A DNA stretch of 64,000 bases, from assembly GCF_030253575.1 (NCBI RefSeq), contig NC_080558.1, forward strand, positions 6,334,001 through 6,398,000. The letters run 5' to 3'. The position numbers and the translations under genes were made by a program. The notes under the pieces were generated by a model. It saw only the letters and a list, made by a program, of their open reading frames with translations, was not told the origin of the DNA and did not search any database. Positions within the stretch are counted from its first letter, which is position 1; every line of letters begins with the position of its first letter. Shown here piece after piece: positions 34,901 through 46,901 of this stretch. The DNA comes from Rhododendron vialii. Its lineage: Eukaryota; Streptophyta; Magnoliopsida; Ericales; Ericaceae.

Positions 34901-37900
34901 GACGCTGTACAACTTGGAAAGGTAATCTGGACATTAACCTAACAAAAACTGTTCGATACTATATACAACCAAACAACTTCAACTCTTTTACAATTGACAA
35001 CCATCTAAAAACCAATACTAAGCTAACTTGTACGTGATACTATGTAGCCCCATTTGAAATTGGAGTCCCGCCAAAGAGAGCTTGGAGAATAGGAGGTATG
35101 TATGCAATATTGCAATCGTCGACTGGCACCAAGGCTTCATCAAACCCTGTAGAGGTTTGTATTCCTAGTAAGCATTTAAAATATCTTGGTCGCCGACCAG
35201 CTGAGAAACTTGGTCGACCAATGTCATTTTCATGTTCTATCCTTAGTCCCTTGGACTAGAATACTTGGTTGACCAACTTGCTAATTAGTCTACAAACTTT
35301 AACTTGGCTCACCAGAAAGGAATCTCAAATTACACAGATGTTACAAGCTTTTGGGGCTTGGGCTATATATACACCCCCAAAGTTCTTCTAAATGCATTCG
35401 AGTAGTCATTGCCTCTCTCTTGATTCACTCTTTCATGAGTTTACTTTATGTTGCATGTATGAGAAAGTGCGCTCAGGTAACCTCCATTCAAAAGTGTTTC
35501 TATTTCTCAAGAAGATTTGATTGCTAGACTTCATCTACAGTTTTATCCCAACCTCATCTCTACGTTATTACTCGGATATACACTGTACGTTGTCTCAAGT
35601 TTGTCTCCCGTAGAGACATGTCTGGGAAGTCATAGGAGTAATGACTCAAAGGTTGGGTTACTGAGGGTAAACTCCGGATACCTCCAACCGCCCAAGTTTT
35701 GCGTAAGTCAAGGCATTGCCACTTGCCAGCAAAAGTTGACCACAAAACCTTTGGGTTGGCGGTTGGCCCCAACAGCATTAAGACTGTTAGGCTACCCTGG
35801 TGTGTTAGGGGAGCTAACCTTTGTTGTGCTTATGTGGTGTTTGTAGGTGGTTATTTTTTCAACTTGATGCTCAATTGATGGGTTTACATTGAATATTGTG
35901 GGAGAATCTTGGAAAGTTGAAAACCACTTTGGTAAACTCAGGGAAAACATTTTGTTACCTTAAAGGTTAAAAATCCGAACCACACTAAAAGCCATTATGT
36001 TCATCTTGTTTTTTATATATTTTTATTTGATCGGCCATCTTGTCTTTACATTTATGCTGATGTGCTTTTGTATTGTTGAATGTATGAGACAATTAAAAGA
36101 AACTCCCCTAATACTACTATTCTCCTATACTTTTAAGACCTAAAATCGGTAACTCTAACCGAACCAAAGGTAAGACATACATTGAATGAGCTTAAGCGGA
36201 AAAGGAAATGCAAAAATCTTCATTTACCCGGTTAATATTCATGCAACTCTAACAAAAGGAAGAAATAGATAGAGTTGTTCAAACCCAACGTGCATGAGAG
36301 AGAGAGAATCACACAAATCCTACCCATGTAGCTACGGATGACATTGGGGCGGGTCCCGTACCCGTATATACAATCACTCTCCATCCCCGCCATGATCTCT
36401 AATCGGGAGTGGTTTCAGCACCCAACCCCATATCAAAAGGGAAATGGATTTCCCGCCCATACCCAAACCCCCTAGGACAATGTATCCCCGCGCGCACTAC
36501 GGAGGTGCAGGGCACCTCAATGTGCTTAGCCTAAATCCTATCAGAGTGATCTGAACCATCCACTTCGTATGGACCACTCAATACTACACTTGCACAAAAT
36601 ATCAAGTTAATTGGATATTGATATCAGAGTGATCAGGATAGATTTGTACCATTCATTTTATTTAACATGTTATTCAATTAAGGGAGTAATGATATCGGAA
36701 CACTTTGATTCATTTTCTTGAATGACCTATTCAATGAATGGTTCAGATCAGATTTAGTTTGAACACACCAAAATGCTCTACACCCCGTAGTGCATTGGTA
36801 GGGACCCTTCTCCAACCCTGTATCCTAATTTTAATTATTTTTTCTCTTTTTGAAGAGAAAAAACACTAACTAGTAATGACACAACCAATTTTGTACTCTA
36901 TAGGAGAAAACAATATCACCATTACAGGTGTTTTCTTACCATTTAGATGAACAACTACAAAAATTTCACTATTAGTAAATTAATTACCTAAAAATGAAAG
37001 GGTGGCTTTTGTATGTGGTATGGGGGTATAACTACAAACATACTTGGTGTGGGTTTGGGGTGGTGAACCACCCCAATTGGGGCAGGACGGGGTGGGAATG
37101 GGGCAGGGCGAGGTTAATTGTTATCCCTACATGTAGCCAAACCCAAACAATGGGGGATTGAGGCTTGCAAGTTGAGAGGAAATTCAAGGAAAAATGAACG
37201 CACTAAGATGTTCTTAGCCTACACCAAACAATAACTTCAAAAGACTGAGAATTGGAGAGCTACTGTGTATAGCTGTATGCTAACCATCTGTATAACAAGT
37301 GTGGAGATTTCAACATAAAAGGGAAGATGGAGTGAAATAGCTTGTACCAACTCATATGCTTGACTAGCCAACGCAACTTTCTCATCCGCAATCCTAATGG
37401 CATGCTTTTGTTCATCAACTGCCTCATCTGAGAATCTTAGTTTTGAAGCATCTGGCGCAAGGTTACCAGACCTGATTTCCCGCTTCATTTCCTCTATTTC
37501 CTGATCGCAACCTTGCTCATTTTGTCGTTGGACCTCTGTTTACAAACGAAGGAAACAAATGTGTTTATAGTCTTGCACACAAACATGTGAAAATTTGTAG
37601 TGACAGAGAGAGAGAGAGAGTGACAGAGAGAGCATTGACCAAAATATAATTAAACCCCTATACCCATACACAAAAGGTATACATTATTTTGGTGTTCCCC
37701 TCTTTTTCCTGCTATTAAAGCTACTACACCGAACTGAAAAAGCATACCTGGTAAGTTACAGTCCGCTATGGTACTAACTACTAACTAAAGCATACCTTGT
37801 AAGCTCTTATCTAAATCACGCAACAAAGTGTACTTCCTTTGAAGGATATTCGGCAGTGATTCCAAATCTGAAAAAGTGAAGAATAAATCGATCAACTTAG

Positions 37901-40461
37901 TGACTACTGAACATTACTCAACTGGACATTGGTGTAAAATTGTCATATAGTATAAGTTCTAATGTGCATGTGGGGATATTTATTATGACATGTAGATGCA
38001 TGTATGTATTAGGGTATCTATGACTGAAGCAAGACAGGTGCATACTTGCATGCCATTGATAACAAAACAGCAAAATTCAAAAATGACTCCATAATTCAGA
38101 ATCAGATACTACCTCCATCCGTGTTTGTTGTTCAATTTCATTATTCCACACACCTCAATAAATTCATTATAAATTGAAAGATACTGGCAATTTAAATCAT
38201 GACACAAAAGCCGAAAATAGACCAACAAACATGGACTTAAAGGAGCGAAATCTATGTCCAAAAGTCTATGAACACTACATTTTCTAATACCCTGAACTTT
38301 GAGGTAAACAGACATAAAAGGCCCCGGACCTCGGTTCAAAGCACGTATATGAAAACTCTGAAGTAGCGGTTTGCCACATAGCATATTGCAACCACAAACT
38401 TTACTCAAACAACCCTAAAACACAACCCCCAATCTCAGAACAATAATCAAGTTAGCTTCTTTTTTTTGTTAAAAGAGAGAGAAATTAGCTTTTTTGTTGT
38501 TCTGTGTAGACACCCCATTCTGGACTATCCAGATAACATTACTTGTCGATCTATTATTTCCCCCAATGATGATTATAGTCGAGAACAGTCTGAGGATGAT
38601 GGTGTGTTTGAGCTTTGAGCGTCCCGAACCTCTTTCAAACCCATGTCAAACCCTTCAAACCAGAGGCAAATAGCCCCAGCAAAACCCAACTGGCTTACGC
38701 CATTGTTCCTTGGGCGTACGCCAGTTAGCTGCCACGTGTCGGTCATCGGCCGTTGACCCAGTTTTTACTGGCGCACGCCAGTCAAGCCCAGTCAAATCAA
38801 CTTTATTCAGCCACATGGACGAGACTTTGGTGGCCACCCTGACGTCGGCCACAGTATCCCTGATGATTACTCTCGGCAGAAGCGTTCCCTCTCTCTCCTA
38901 CACCCCCCATCAAGACAAGTCCCATGCATTTAATGCATGGGAGGCTCCCTTCTTGACCCAAGCCAGCCAAACAGGCCCTAGATCAAACTGATCTCAGTCT
39001 CTCTATCCCCTATAAATACCCCCCTTGCATTCATTTGCAAGGGGTTAGATACATTAAGAAGAAAAAAAGCCTTCTTCTCCTCTCTTCTTGCTCCCTATCT
39101 CTCTTCCCCCATTGAAAGAGAAAGGAAAGCAACCTACTTCCGTACACCCTACTGATATACAGTCACCATCTAAGCCTCCATCTCCAAGCCTTAAGCTCAA
39201 TACCACCTTCAAACCTCAGCACAAAAAGGTATACCACCTTTGTGCTCCTTTCTGTTTTCAACTCCTGAGGGGGACCAGTAAGGTCCAGGCTAGTAAGTGA
39301 TACTAGTCCTGGCCTTAACCTGGTAAAATACCACAATCGTATGAGACGATACATGGCATGCGCCAGTAACCCTGTGCCGTACGCCAGTTATGGCAGTGCG
39401 AGCACTACTGGCGTGGGGATCATGGATCGTCATTTCTGTTATCTTACCTTCCTGTCAATCACCCTTGCATGCTAATAATCAGTTTACTGCTTTCTGTATA
39501 TTCGGAGTCGCTTAGATGTTGTTGCTTTTGCTTATCTTTTATCTGCTCAAAAGGCCTCTGGGATCCTTCTGGTCATGTTCCAGAGCCCAGATGGTGCAAA
39601 GCCAAGCACATGGATTAGGGTCAAACGTGCGTACGGCATTCCATGACTGGAGTACGGCAGTTGATACTAGGATCCAGTGGCTGGCCCTTGCATCTTAGCT
39701 TAATCCTGGCCTCTTTTATGTCCCCACTCTGTTTAGAGGGTTTCCTGTCTATTTTTATGGCTTCAAGTCATTTCATCTGTCTGTAACTATGTATATTCTG
39801 CTCTATTAACTGTGTGGTTTGCCCTAGGTGTGCGCTGGTCCCTTTCCAGAGCCCAGAGGGTTGCAAACAAAGACTGTGAAATCTGATAAGTGGAGTACGC
39901 CAGTGGGGTTGTGGCGCGCGCAGCTCTTATCAGCATGCATTGGTTCGGCCAGTGCATGCTAGTATGGATCCTGCTCATGTCCCTTCAGGGCGGCGTGCTC
40001 CAATCTATTCAGGTTGCTCAGTGCTTGTTCTCAATCTATATTTATCATTGCAAGCAAATCATCCATAAAGCATTTTGTCACATAACTGCAACTTGTTACA
40101 GTTTTAAACCCCATTAACTGTTCCCCCGCCCTAACTGGCTAAAAAATGATCAAAAAAGAGAAAAATGCAAATGTTTTACAAAAATGCCCGAGTAGAGACC
40201 GATCTCCAGATTGGGCGAGAGGGGTGCCGTAAAACCCTTCCCCTCTCGTAACCTGGCTCCCGAACCTCAGATATCGAAGGTGACGACGGTCCAGTCTACA
40301 AGCCTTTTTCAAAATCAAACAAACGTGGCAAACGTTTTCGAGTTCGGTTCCTTGGGTGCTTTCACCGCTAAAACCCGAGTGGCAACTCTGAATCGAAGCG
40401 TTTCGCCGCGCTTTCCAGAAAATTTTCCGGGTCGCGTGCTCACATTCTGTAGTGAAATCAA

Positions 40462-40499
<38 letters not shown>

Positions 40500-40873
40500 G
40501 ATCCAAAACATTCACAGCTTGAACTGAGAACTATGATCAACCAATTATGAAATTCAAGCAGAATCACCAAGTTAAAGATTATCCTGGTTTATCAGCTTTT
40601 TTTGTTACTGAAAAATGGAAATAAATTAGCTTGATTGTTGGTCTGCAAGGAAATCTAAACTCTCTCTCACACACACACATGAGAACTGCCAGAAAGCAAA
40701 ATTTGGGATCCAAAACACTCACAGCTTGAACTCAGAACGATGCATTGATCAACCAATTGCAAAAGCCAACCGGAATCACCAAGTTACAGATTATCTAGGG
40801 TTTATCAGTTTACTTTTGTTATGTAAACATTGAAAGAAATTAGCTTGTGTGTTAGTCCGCAGCAAAATCTTAA

Positions 40874-40935
<62 letters not shown>

Positions 40936-41158
40936 CACATACACACACAAAACGCAAAATTTGGGATCCAATTTATCCAAATCATTCGCAGATTGAACTC
41001 AAAATGGTGCGCTGATCAACCAATTCCGCAGTTCAACCCGAAATCACCAAGTTACATATTATCTAGGGTTTACGTAAAGCACCACAATCAAATCAAATCC
41101 ACACGTGCAACAATTATGCATTCATCTGCATGCTCGCATATGTATATACTTCTACATT

Positions 41159-41238
<80 letters not shown>

Positions 41239-41267
41239 CTAGCTTGAAAATCTTCAAGGAACGACAT
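28943..41267 (-). CDS. ING1: ING1-like PHD-finger chromatin protein, 7 exons, 238 aa
   Basis: Coding exons (minus): 41,240-41,267; 37,796-37,867; 37,348-37,535; 34,014-34,077; 33,777-33,876; 29,718-29,871; 28,943-29,053. Each junction has gt/ag, the phases fit, and the total is 717 nt. The protein opens [20 protein letters not shown]. The ING domain continues with [20 protein letters not shown] and [19 protein letters not shown] basic GGRKK linker precedes the C-terminal PHD finger (about 183-228) with [28 protein letters not shown] and WYCSEC, keeping all C4HC3 ligands. Family members read H3K4 methylation and join histone acetyltransferase or deacetylase complexes in the nucleus. Length matches Arabidopsis ING1 (234 aa as recalled). 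Introns 1, 3 and 5 exceed 3 kb, and introns 1 and 3 carry transposons. Confidence 0.95.
30478..30660. repeat. Imperfect tandem duplication in ING1 intron 5
   Basis: Two units of about 97 bp share tttcgtcagaagtgt / ttttgtcaaaagcgt, ttatttcatc and caacggagacaacttca. No gene is seen; the ORFs here are short. Confidence 0.55.
31660..32300. repeat. Duplicated segment in ING1 intron 5
   Basis: 31,672-31,890 aligns with 32,077-32,305 (acttgttgca...aaaacacaataagttgtttcc ... tttatcttcttgttt ... catataccaaacc), about 405 bp apart. The copies differ by roughly 15-20 percent by eye. The source element is unknown. Confidence 0.6.
32645..33040. repeat. Tandem duplication in ING1 intron 5
   Basis: agttaataatccttgttag starts at 32,654 and again at 32,885, and similarity runs about 140 bp through gatgggtgttttggttgttc to aacaattat. 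Units are about 231 bp apart. Confidence 0.65.
36333..37131. mobile_element. hAT-like non-autonomous element in ING1 intron 3
   Basis: 799 bp flanked by a perfect 8-bp target duplication catgtagc (36,325-36,332 and 37,132-37,139). Termini are tacggatgacattggggcgg at the left and the inverted tagggataacaattaacctc at the right. The GC-rich ggggcgggtcccgtacccgt subterminal regions are typical of this plant MITE group. No coding capacity. A second fold-back is nested inside. Confidence 0.85.
36494..36803. mobile_element. Fold-back MITE nested inside the hAT element
   Basis: Ends are inverted: gcactacggaggtgcagggc at the left and the complement of gcactacggggtgtagagca at the right. The interior shows further partial symmetry (aaccatccactt, gaatggttcagatc). 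The target duplication was not resolved. Its position inside a complete hAT element shows it inserted later. Confidence 0.55.
38505..40444 (+). mobile_element. Solo LTR (about 1.94 kb) in ING1 intron 1
   Basis: It begins tgtagacaccccattctgg and ends gcgtgctcaca, giving TG...CA ends. Both sides are flanked by the 5-bp duplication ttctg (38,500-38,504 and 40,445-40,449). A TATA box (ctataaataccc, about 39,010) with a CT-rich leader downstream fits an LTR promoter. The distal gaggggtgccgtaaaaccct and gtggcaactctgaatcg stretches resemble large plant Gypsy LTRs. There is no internal domain, so it is a recombination product. It reads antisense to ING1. It carries G-box-like gccacgtgtc and tgacgtcggcc, plus repeated tacgccagt motifs. 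Confidence 0.8.
40465..40497. repeat. (CT)n microsatellite
   Basis: About 16 dinucleotides in ING1 intron 1, just after the solo LTR duplication. ORFs rich in alternating R/E or L/S residues here are microsatellite translations. Confidence 0.9.
40875..40932. repeat. (CT)n microsatellite
   Basis: About 29 dinucleotides in ING1 intron 1. The flanking sequences (gggatccaaaac, caccaagttacagattatc) recur at 40,497, 40,707 and 40,965, so the intron also holds a small local repeat of about 250 bp. Confidence 0.9.
41167..41231. repeat. (TA)n-(GA)n compound microsatellite next to ING1 exon 1
   Basis: A ta run followed by about 19 ga units ends 8 bp from the intron 1 donor of ING1. On the coding strand the intron therefore opens with a long CT tract right after the first 28 coding bases. 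Confidence 0.9.
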
Positions 41268-42655
41268 GGCTCTGGAAAATTAGGGATTCTTGAGGAACGG
41301 TGCCCTGTATATGGCTTCAGCTTCGGACTCTTCCCGCCCACAGAGAGATTACAGTTCGCAGGAGTAATTACAGAATCATATATTGAGATTTTGTAGTATA
41401 TTAAGGGAAAGTGCCAACTAAATCCCATCTGGCTGTGATAATGGGTTAAAAAGTTCTGTTGGAGGGCATTAATGTTTGAAAATTTGTTTAAAAGTTCTAG
41501 ACTTTGTCGTTACTATTAATGTCTTTGGGAGGAGGAGCCGTGGGGCTGCAAATGAACTGAGCAGCTTGTAAGTTCGAACTCGAGTTTTCGAGTCGTTAAG
41601 GGTGATTTTGCTTGATTAAAGAGGCTCCTTAAGGCTCGAGCCGAATTCAAACTCAACAAAACTCGGCTCAGCCCGACTTGTATGCAGCCCTATGGAGGAT
41701 CCTCTTGCTCGGACCTTGTTGTTGGGCTTTTTGTGGGTAATTGATGATTACAATTGTTCAAATTTTTTAGATCTCGTTGAAAACATTATTATGGTTGAAA
41801 ACTCACGGTAATGGACAGAATTTTAGGAAACTCTTATCTTGATAAAATAAACGTGCACACTGAATTGAAATTTTCTCTGTTACAAATATGTTACGTTCAT
41901 GTTTTTATCGGTATATGATTACCATAATATTTTATATTATTTGTGTTATCGACAAAATTTACGGTATAAATAAAAAGAACTAACAAAAGACCTTGACCGC
42001 ACGGTCCAATCCCTTTTCACGATGAAATTTATAGTATAAATAAAAAGAACCAACAAAAAACCTTGACAACACCGTCCAATCCCTTTTCGCTACATCGACT
42101 GAGGGATTGTCAGCGTGACCGAGATTTAGTCCATATTTCGTATTTAAATTGTTTATTTCAAAGTGCAATTATAAAAAGAGAAAAGTGAAAAAAATTCATC
42201 TTCATTTGACCCAGTGTGTTGAGACTTGGCATCATAGTACCAGGCATTACGCCTAGGTTAAAGTAGAACACGAAACAAATAGCTCAACAAAAAACGTGAC
42301 CCATTGATGTTGCTTAACTGTGTACCTACTACTTTAAAATACTAAACAAGATTCCGGTTGTCATTTTATACATAGTTAGCAAATGCCTGTGTCTAGAGAC
42401 ACTTACAACCCACCGATTGTCAATTTTTTTTTTTTATACAGAATTACCGAATGTCCATGTCTAGAGGCAAGTGCAACCTCAAAAGAAATCTTGCAACAGT
42501 CGCCTATTCCGAACCGAATTGCCACAATACCTCTGAAAACTTCACAATGTGTGCACAATAAATAAACTCACTCAATAATCCAAATTCCTGCACAAGAAGA
42601 TGATCGAAAACCAGGTTACCAACCGAATCTAGTTATGTCAGTGAGCATTCTCGAA
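41268..42655. other. ING1 5' flank and intergenic region
   Basis: The ING1 leader and promoter should lie just above 41,267 on the minus strand. 41,542-41,691 has inverted ends (ggggctgcaaatga / tatgcagccct) and gctcgag-rich sequence, a probable hAT-like MITE without a visible target duplication. 41,955-42,090 is a 70-bp tandem duplication (gtataaataaaaagaac repeated). No gene is seen. Confidence 0.5.
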
Positions 42656-44426
42656 CTAAGAAACCACAACTTCACAAATTCTTGAACCCCTTGGTGTTTC
42701 CAGCAACTCCCTCCTAACCTCTAACATCTCTCTTTTCATTTTACGCTTTTCACAGCTTATGCTCAGCGTCTTCAACGATTTCGCATTACTCAAAAAGTAC
42801 TTCACAATCTTCAGCTCCCGCTGTTGCCCTTGGAATTTTCGTATGTCCAGTGTCTCGAGGCTAAACAACAAACAAGCAGGCACATTCTCAGGAGGATGCC
42901 AATCCCAAATGCCAGGGTCACTGTCACCGTACCGGTAATAGTGCAAAAGTCCCTGAAAAACAAAATGCGCATCTTAAAAGAAACTGAAATAGATGGGGGA
43001 AAAAACGAGAAAGAAGAAGAAAAGAATTTAGATAGCCGAGAACTGCTTAACCAACCTCAACAAAAACAAGACTTGTTAAGTTTGGTGAGCTTTCAAGTAA
43101 ATATGGAAGTAATACCCAGCGAACACGATTGTTCACACCGAGCTCTAACCTAGTCAAATTGTGAAACGTTGGAAGTTTGAGAGTTTGATGCAGTAGGAAT
43201 TCGAAAGACAGTTTGAAATCGTCCTCATCTGGTTCTTCCGTATTGTCAAAGGAGTATAGCTCAAAAGTCTACAAGTGATAAAAAGTCAGACTAGACGATA
43301 AATTGAACACTGAAAAGTACGAAAGAGATCAAAGCATCAAGTTATGGAATGTTTATCCAAACTTAAAAAGACCTCATCATTGGAGGGGGGCAAATACAGT
43401 AGATAAGAAAACTAACCTCTATACTACTACCCGAAATACAAAGAATTTAAACATTAGAAATCCCTTGAAGAAGTTCGGTTATTGGAGTTCAGTAAATGTC
43501 CATGTCTCGAGTTTGGGAAGTCATTAATGTATAGTAGTCTTCTTCGCGTAACTCAAAATCAAGACGAGCTTTGACAAGAGAACTTAACGTGTGAATGCCA
43601 TAGCCTTCAGCTACCAAACCAGAGTATTGAAAGGATACAAGACTTGGCGTAATGAGTTCGGTCTTGTACTCGTCTGAACTAACATGATAAAGAACATCAT
43701 CGGGCCAGTAACAAGCTGGTTCTAGATATGAAACCACTAACCTCTTCAGTAAAGGAGCCGAAATTTTTAGAAGCCTAAAATCTCTCCCTCTGCATTTGAT
43801 CAAGGATAAATCCTCGAGGACAGGGCAGCTAGAAATGAGCCTATAGGCTGAATCTCCATCCCTAAATACAGCTGAATGGAGGAGGAGTGTCTTAAGATTC
43901 TGTAGACGAACTAAACTTGGAACCGGTAGAAAAAAACAATAACCCAATTTCAGTACCACCTGTGTTTCGCAAGTAAAAAGGTCATCAGGGAGCCAACGAG
44001 ACGCCAACAATGGAGGGATGTATATACCAAGTTGTCGAACATTACATGAAACTGCTGTCGTGTCGTAACCCAGGATTTAACATGTGAAGCCTTGAAGCAT
44101 GGAGAAACTCCTTCACAGCTGACGCGAAACCCGTCCAGGTTTGACCCGTCTAATGAAAGCAGCACATGGTGGACAAACTTAACGAAACTCTTTTCACACC
44201 GGCTACCACGGCCTTTTGAATCGAGAAACTCAATGTCCAGATCGGTAATTGACGTCCACATCCGCTTCCATTTCGTGGATAAAATGCTGGTTGCTACTGC
44301 ATAATTTGTAGGAAGAAGAGAGAGAGTACAAACCATAATGTCTTCGGGTAAATTAGAAATCCTATCTTCCGCTTCATTGAGTTTCACTTCCTCGGAAAGC
44401 TTGCAGCTTATTGACGTTGAACCCAT
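42656..44426 (-). pseudogene. F-box/FBD/LRR protein gene, disrupted (copy 1)
   Basis: Exons on the minus strand: 43,417-44,426, 43,056-43,268 and 42,656-42,952. The start MGSTSISCKLSEEVKLNEAE leads into an F-box (DRISNLPEDIMVCTLSLLPT, KWKRMWTSI), then LRR-like sheets (LQNLKTLLLHSAVF, CPVLEDLSLIKC). The FBD domain is WHPPENVPACLLFSLETLDI and KYFLSNAKSLKTLSI, ending TPRGSRICEVVVS. Intact relatives are SCF ubiquitin-ligase substrate adaptors. Breaks: a 5-bp tandem duplication tgtcg at 44,056-44,065 shifts the frame, and a further stop-containing stretch near 43,440-43,500 includes gtttaa where the paralogue has gttcaa. The ATG at 44,426 matches the paralogue start better than the upstream one at 44,501. 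Confidence 0.85.
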
Positions 44427-45821
44427 AACTTCCCTAGAGAAACAAATTAAACAGAATGAGAGGCCAAGCTTAGGTGACAAAAACGATATTGCAAAATTCA
44501 CATACGGCTAATTGCATCCAGACATAACACATCTTCTAAAAATTGGCATTTTTCCTGAATTACTATTTACTTGTATGAATCAAATCTTCAAAAAAAAATC
44601 TCTAATTTGAAATATATAAAAAGTTATTGGAAGTATAAAAATTTATGACAATTTACTAATTCGCCGAGCCAAATAAGACACGGCAAAATAATTTATTTTA
44701 CGTTCTCAATTCTCTCAATTTATGTTTGCATTTTCACGTGTGTGAAAAAGTAGATCAATATTTCAGAAACACTAAATAAATGAATTCAAGGGGTTTCGAG
44801 CTTCGTTAGTATTTTTCTTTGGGGCGATAAAGCGCATTTTGTTTTAGGAAAAAAAAAGGTTAGTAATTTAGTAGACGCCAAGTCTCGAACTAGAGACTTT
44901 TGTGAACTTAGAACGAACAATCACCCAAGTGAGCCAGCTTGCATGTTCTAGGGGATTTAAAAAAGTGTGAAAGTGGTCGATAGAATGATGCTTTTTCTCT
45001 CCACTCAGATAGAGAACTGCCCTACTCAGTTTGGTTTATTTGCAAGTACATTTTGGATTTATTTTCGTAATTAGAATTATTTAGTTTTAAAACTCATCAA
45101 GACATTCAGAATGTCAAAATTCTTGTTGTTTGAATATCAATCAACACAAGCTCGCTCGCAACAGATTTATCTGTTGTGTCAAAAAAAAAAAATTTTCAAG
45201 TAAAATGCATTATGTAGTCTTGTTAAGTAGTAACCGATCAATAAATAATTGATATGATTAATTGTTTGACAAAACCATAATATAAATAATTTCATTGATC
45301 AAAAGTAAGCTCTTAAAATAGAGCTGCAAATGAGTTGAGTCGAGCTAAGGGTGGAAGTGTCCGAACCTGTCTTGATCAAAAGTAGTCTAACTTGAGCTCA
45401 GCTTGTTTTTGCGAAGTGTTTGAATTGGGTTTGTTTGCTACAATGAATTTATAATGAGCAAGGGGAGTTAAAAAAAAACTCGAGTTCAGCTCGTTCACCA
45501 AACAAGCTCTTATAAATTTAGTTCAAGCTCGACTCAATTATCAAGCAATCAAGCCAAGACAAACCTAAGACGAGCAGAGTCTCGAGCTGCTCACGAAACA
45601 TCAATGAATTGTTTGCAACCCGTGAAAGACCTACAAATTAGCTAATAGAAGTATCATTTAACACCACCCCGTGCAGTTCGTTTGAAAGGGACCAAGTATC
45701 TGTTTTTCTACATGGAGTAATGTTGGGAACAAAATTTTGCTGTAAAACATGACTCTGAACTCAAACTATATATATTCGGTCAATGTACGTGGACTCACAT
45801 ATATCAGACGGTTACAAACAC
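44427..45821. other. Intergenic between FBD copy 1 and the hAT MITE
   Basis: 44,858-44,950 on the minus strand has an A-box-like gctggctcacttgggtgatt and B-box-like ctagttcgagacttgg, so it is a tRNA-derived SINE-like head of a different family from that at 7,310. 45,317-45,620 is gagctgcaaatgag- and cgagctc-rich, probably a degraded hAT-like MITE. No gene is seen. Confidence 0.45.
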
Positions 45822-46252
45822 GCAGGGCCGGCCCAAGGTATTTGAGTGCCCGAGGCCTATTCTAAAAATAGTGCCCTAAACGCTTGACAATTTTTACGGA
45901 AAAAAAAACAGTCAGAGAAAGCCAAAACTATAGTAGTATTAAATCCACTTTGCCAATTGAGTCTTTCCTCTGTTGATATGGGACAAACAAGTTGCAAAAC
46001 AAAGCCTCTCGCACCTATAGTTCCACATCGCTTGTTGAAAGAAACAATGAAGACAAAGAATCTTTTATAAGTAAAAAGTCCTGCTACCTCAGTATCAATG
46101 CTCAAGAAACTGGGTCTTGCTTCTGAAACTTGGACTGAGCATTTCCTAAAAAGAGTCCTACCCAACCCAAATAATAAAAAAAATTAGGGTGTCCCAAAAA
46201 TTAGTCATCTTAGGGATGCCCAAGCCCAGGCCTTGTGCCTGGGCCGGCTGTG
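45822..46252. mobile_element. hAT-like MITE with ggccggccca ends
   Basis: Left end gcagggccggcccaaggta and right end ggcctgggccggctgtg (inverted: cacagccggcccaggc). Flanks share caaacac (45,815-45,821 and 46,253-46,259), seven bases of a likely 8-bp duplication. The interior has no coding domain. Confidence 0.6.
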
Positions 46253-46625
46253 CAAACACCATTGTGTTCGGGATATATGTCCGGAAGTGTGTTCCTAGAC
46301 TTCTTGTTCTACATGAACAGCACGTGTGGGAGCCTTCTTTAATTCTACATTTTGCAGCTTGTGATTGTAGCTGTTCGGAAGCTTGGGAGCTAGGGAAGCC
46401 ACTTTTCGAGAATGTGTTTCGAATAGAGACTCCCAAACACCCCCTTTCAATTTGAGAATTAAATTTATGCATTCTTCTTATTTCTTTGATTCTTTCCGTG
46501 CATGAAAAGGTCAGATTACATTGACCTTCTACTTTACACGTTTATAATATAGTATCAAAACAAATAATCAACGGCAATATGGTAAAAAAAATTAATTCAT
46601 TATCTATTTTGATGATTATGTTCTA

Positions 46626-46900
46626 GAGGACTATAAATGAGATGAGCCGAATCAAGTCAAACTTTATCGAGTTCAAGCTCGGCACGTGTATACAAGCCAA
46701 AAACTTGAGCTCTTGCACGGCTCCAGTCTTAACGACCCGAGTTATTTACTATTAATGAGTCATTTTAATCGAGTTGAGTCTCACTAAACGAGCCGAGCTT
46801 TTGTCAAAACACTCGAGCTTGGCTCATTCACTAAACAAACCGAGTTGAGCATTGCAAGTCGAGCAGAGCTCACGGACTCTTCGGTTTATTTGCATTCCTA
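46626..46900. mobile_element. hAT-like MITE, gagccgag-rich, degraded
   Basis: The left end aggactataaatgagatgag and the inverted right end taggaatgcaaataaaccga are similar. The interior is full of gagctcg/cgagctt runs like those at 41,542 and 45,317. It abuts the Tourist-like element at 46,902. 46,260-46,625 holds nothing recognised. Confidence 0.45.
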
Positions 46901-46901
46901 A

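Noticed and set aside
40465-41430. ORFs rich in ER or LS repeats on both strands (also at 47,253, 53,554, 53,615 and 62,867)
   Set aside because: They are translations of CT/GA microsatellites and carry no protein features outside the repeat.
41542-41691. Complete hAT MITE with target duplication
   Set aside because: Ends are inverted but the flanking 8-bp sequences do not match, so only a probable degraded element is claimed.
44858-44950. Possible tRNA gene on the minus strand
   Set aside because: The boxes are present but the cloverleaf cannot be closed; treated as SINE-like.
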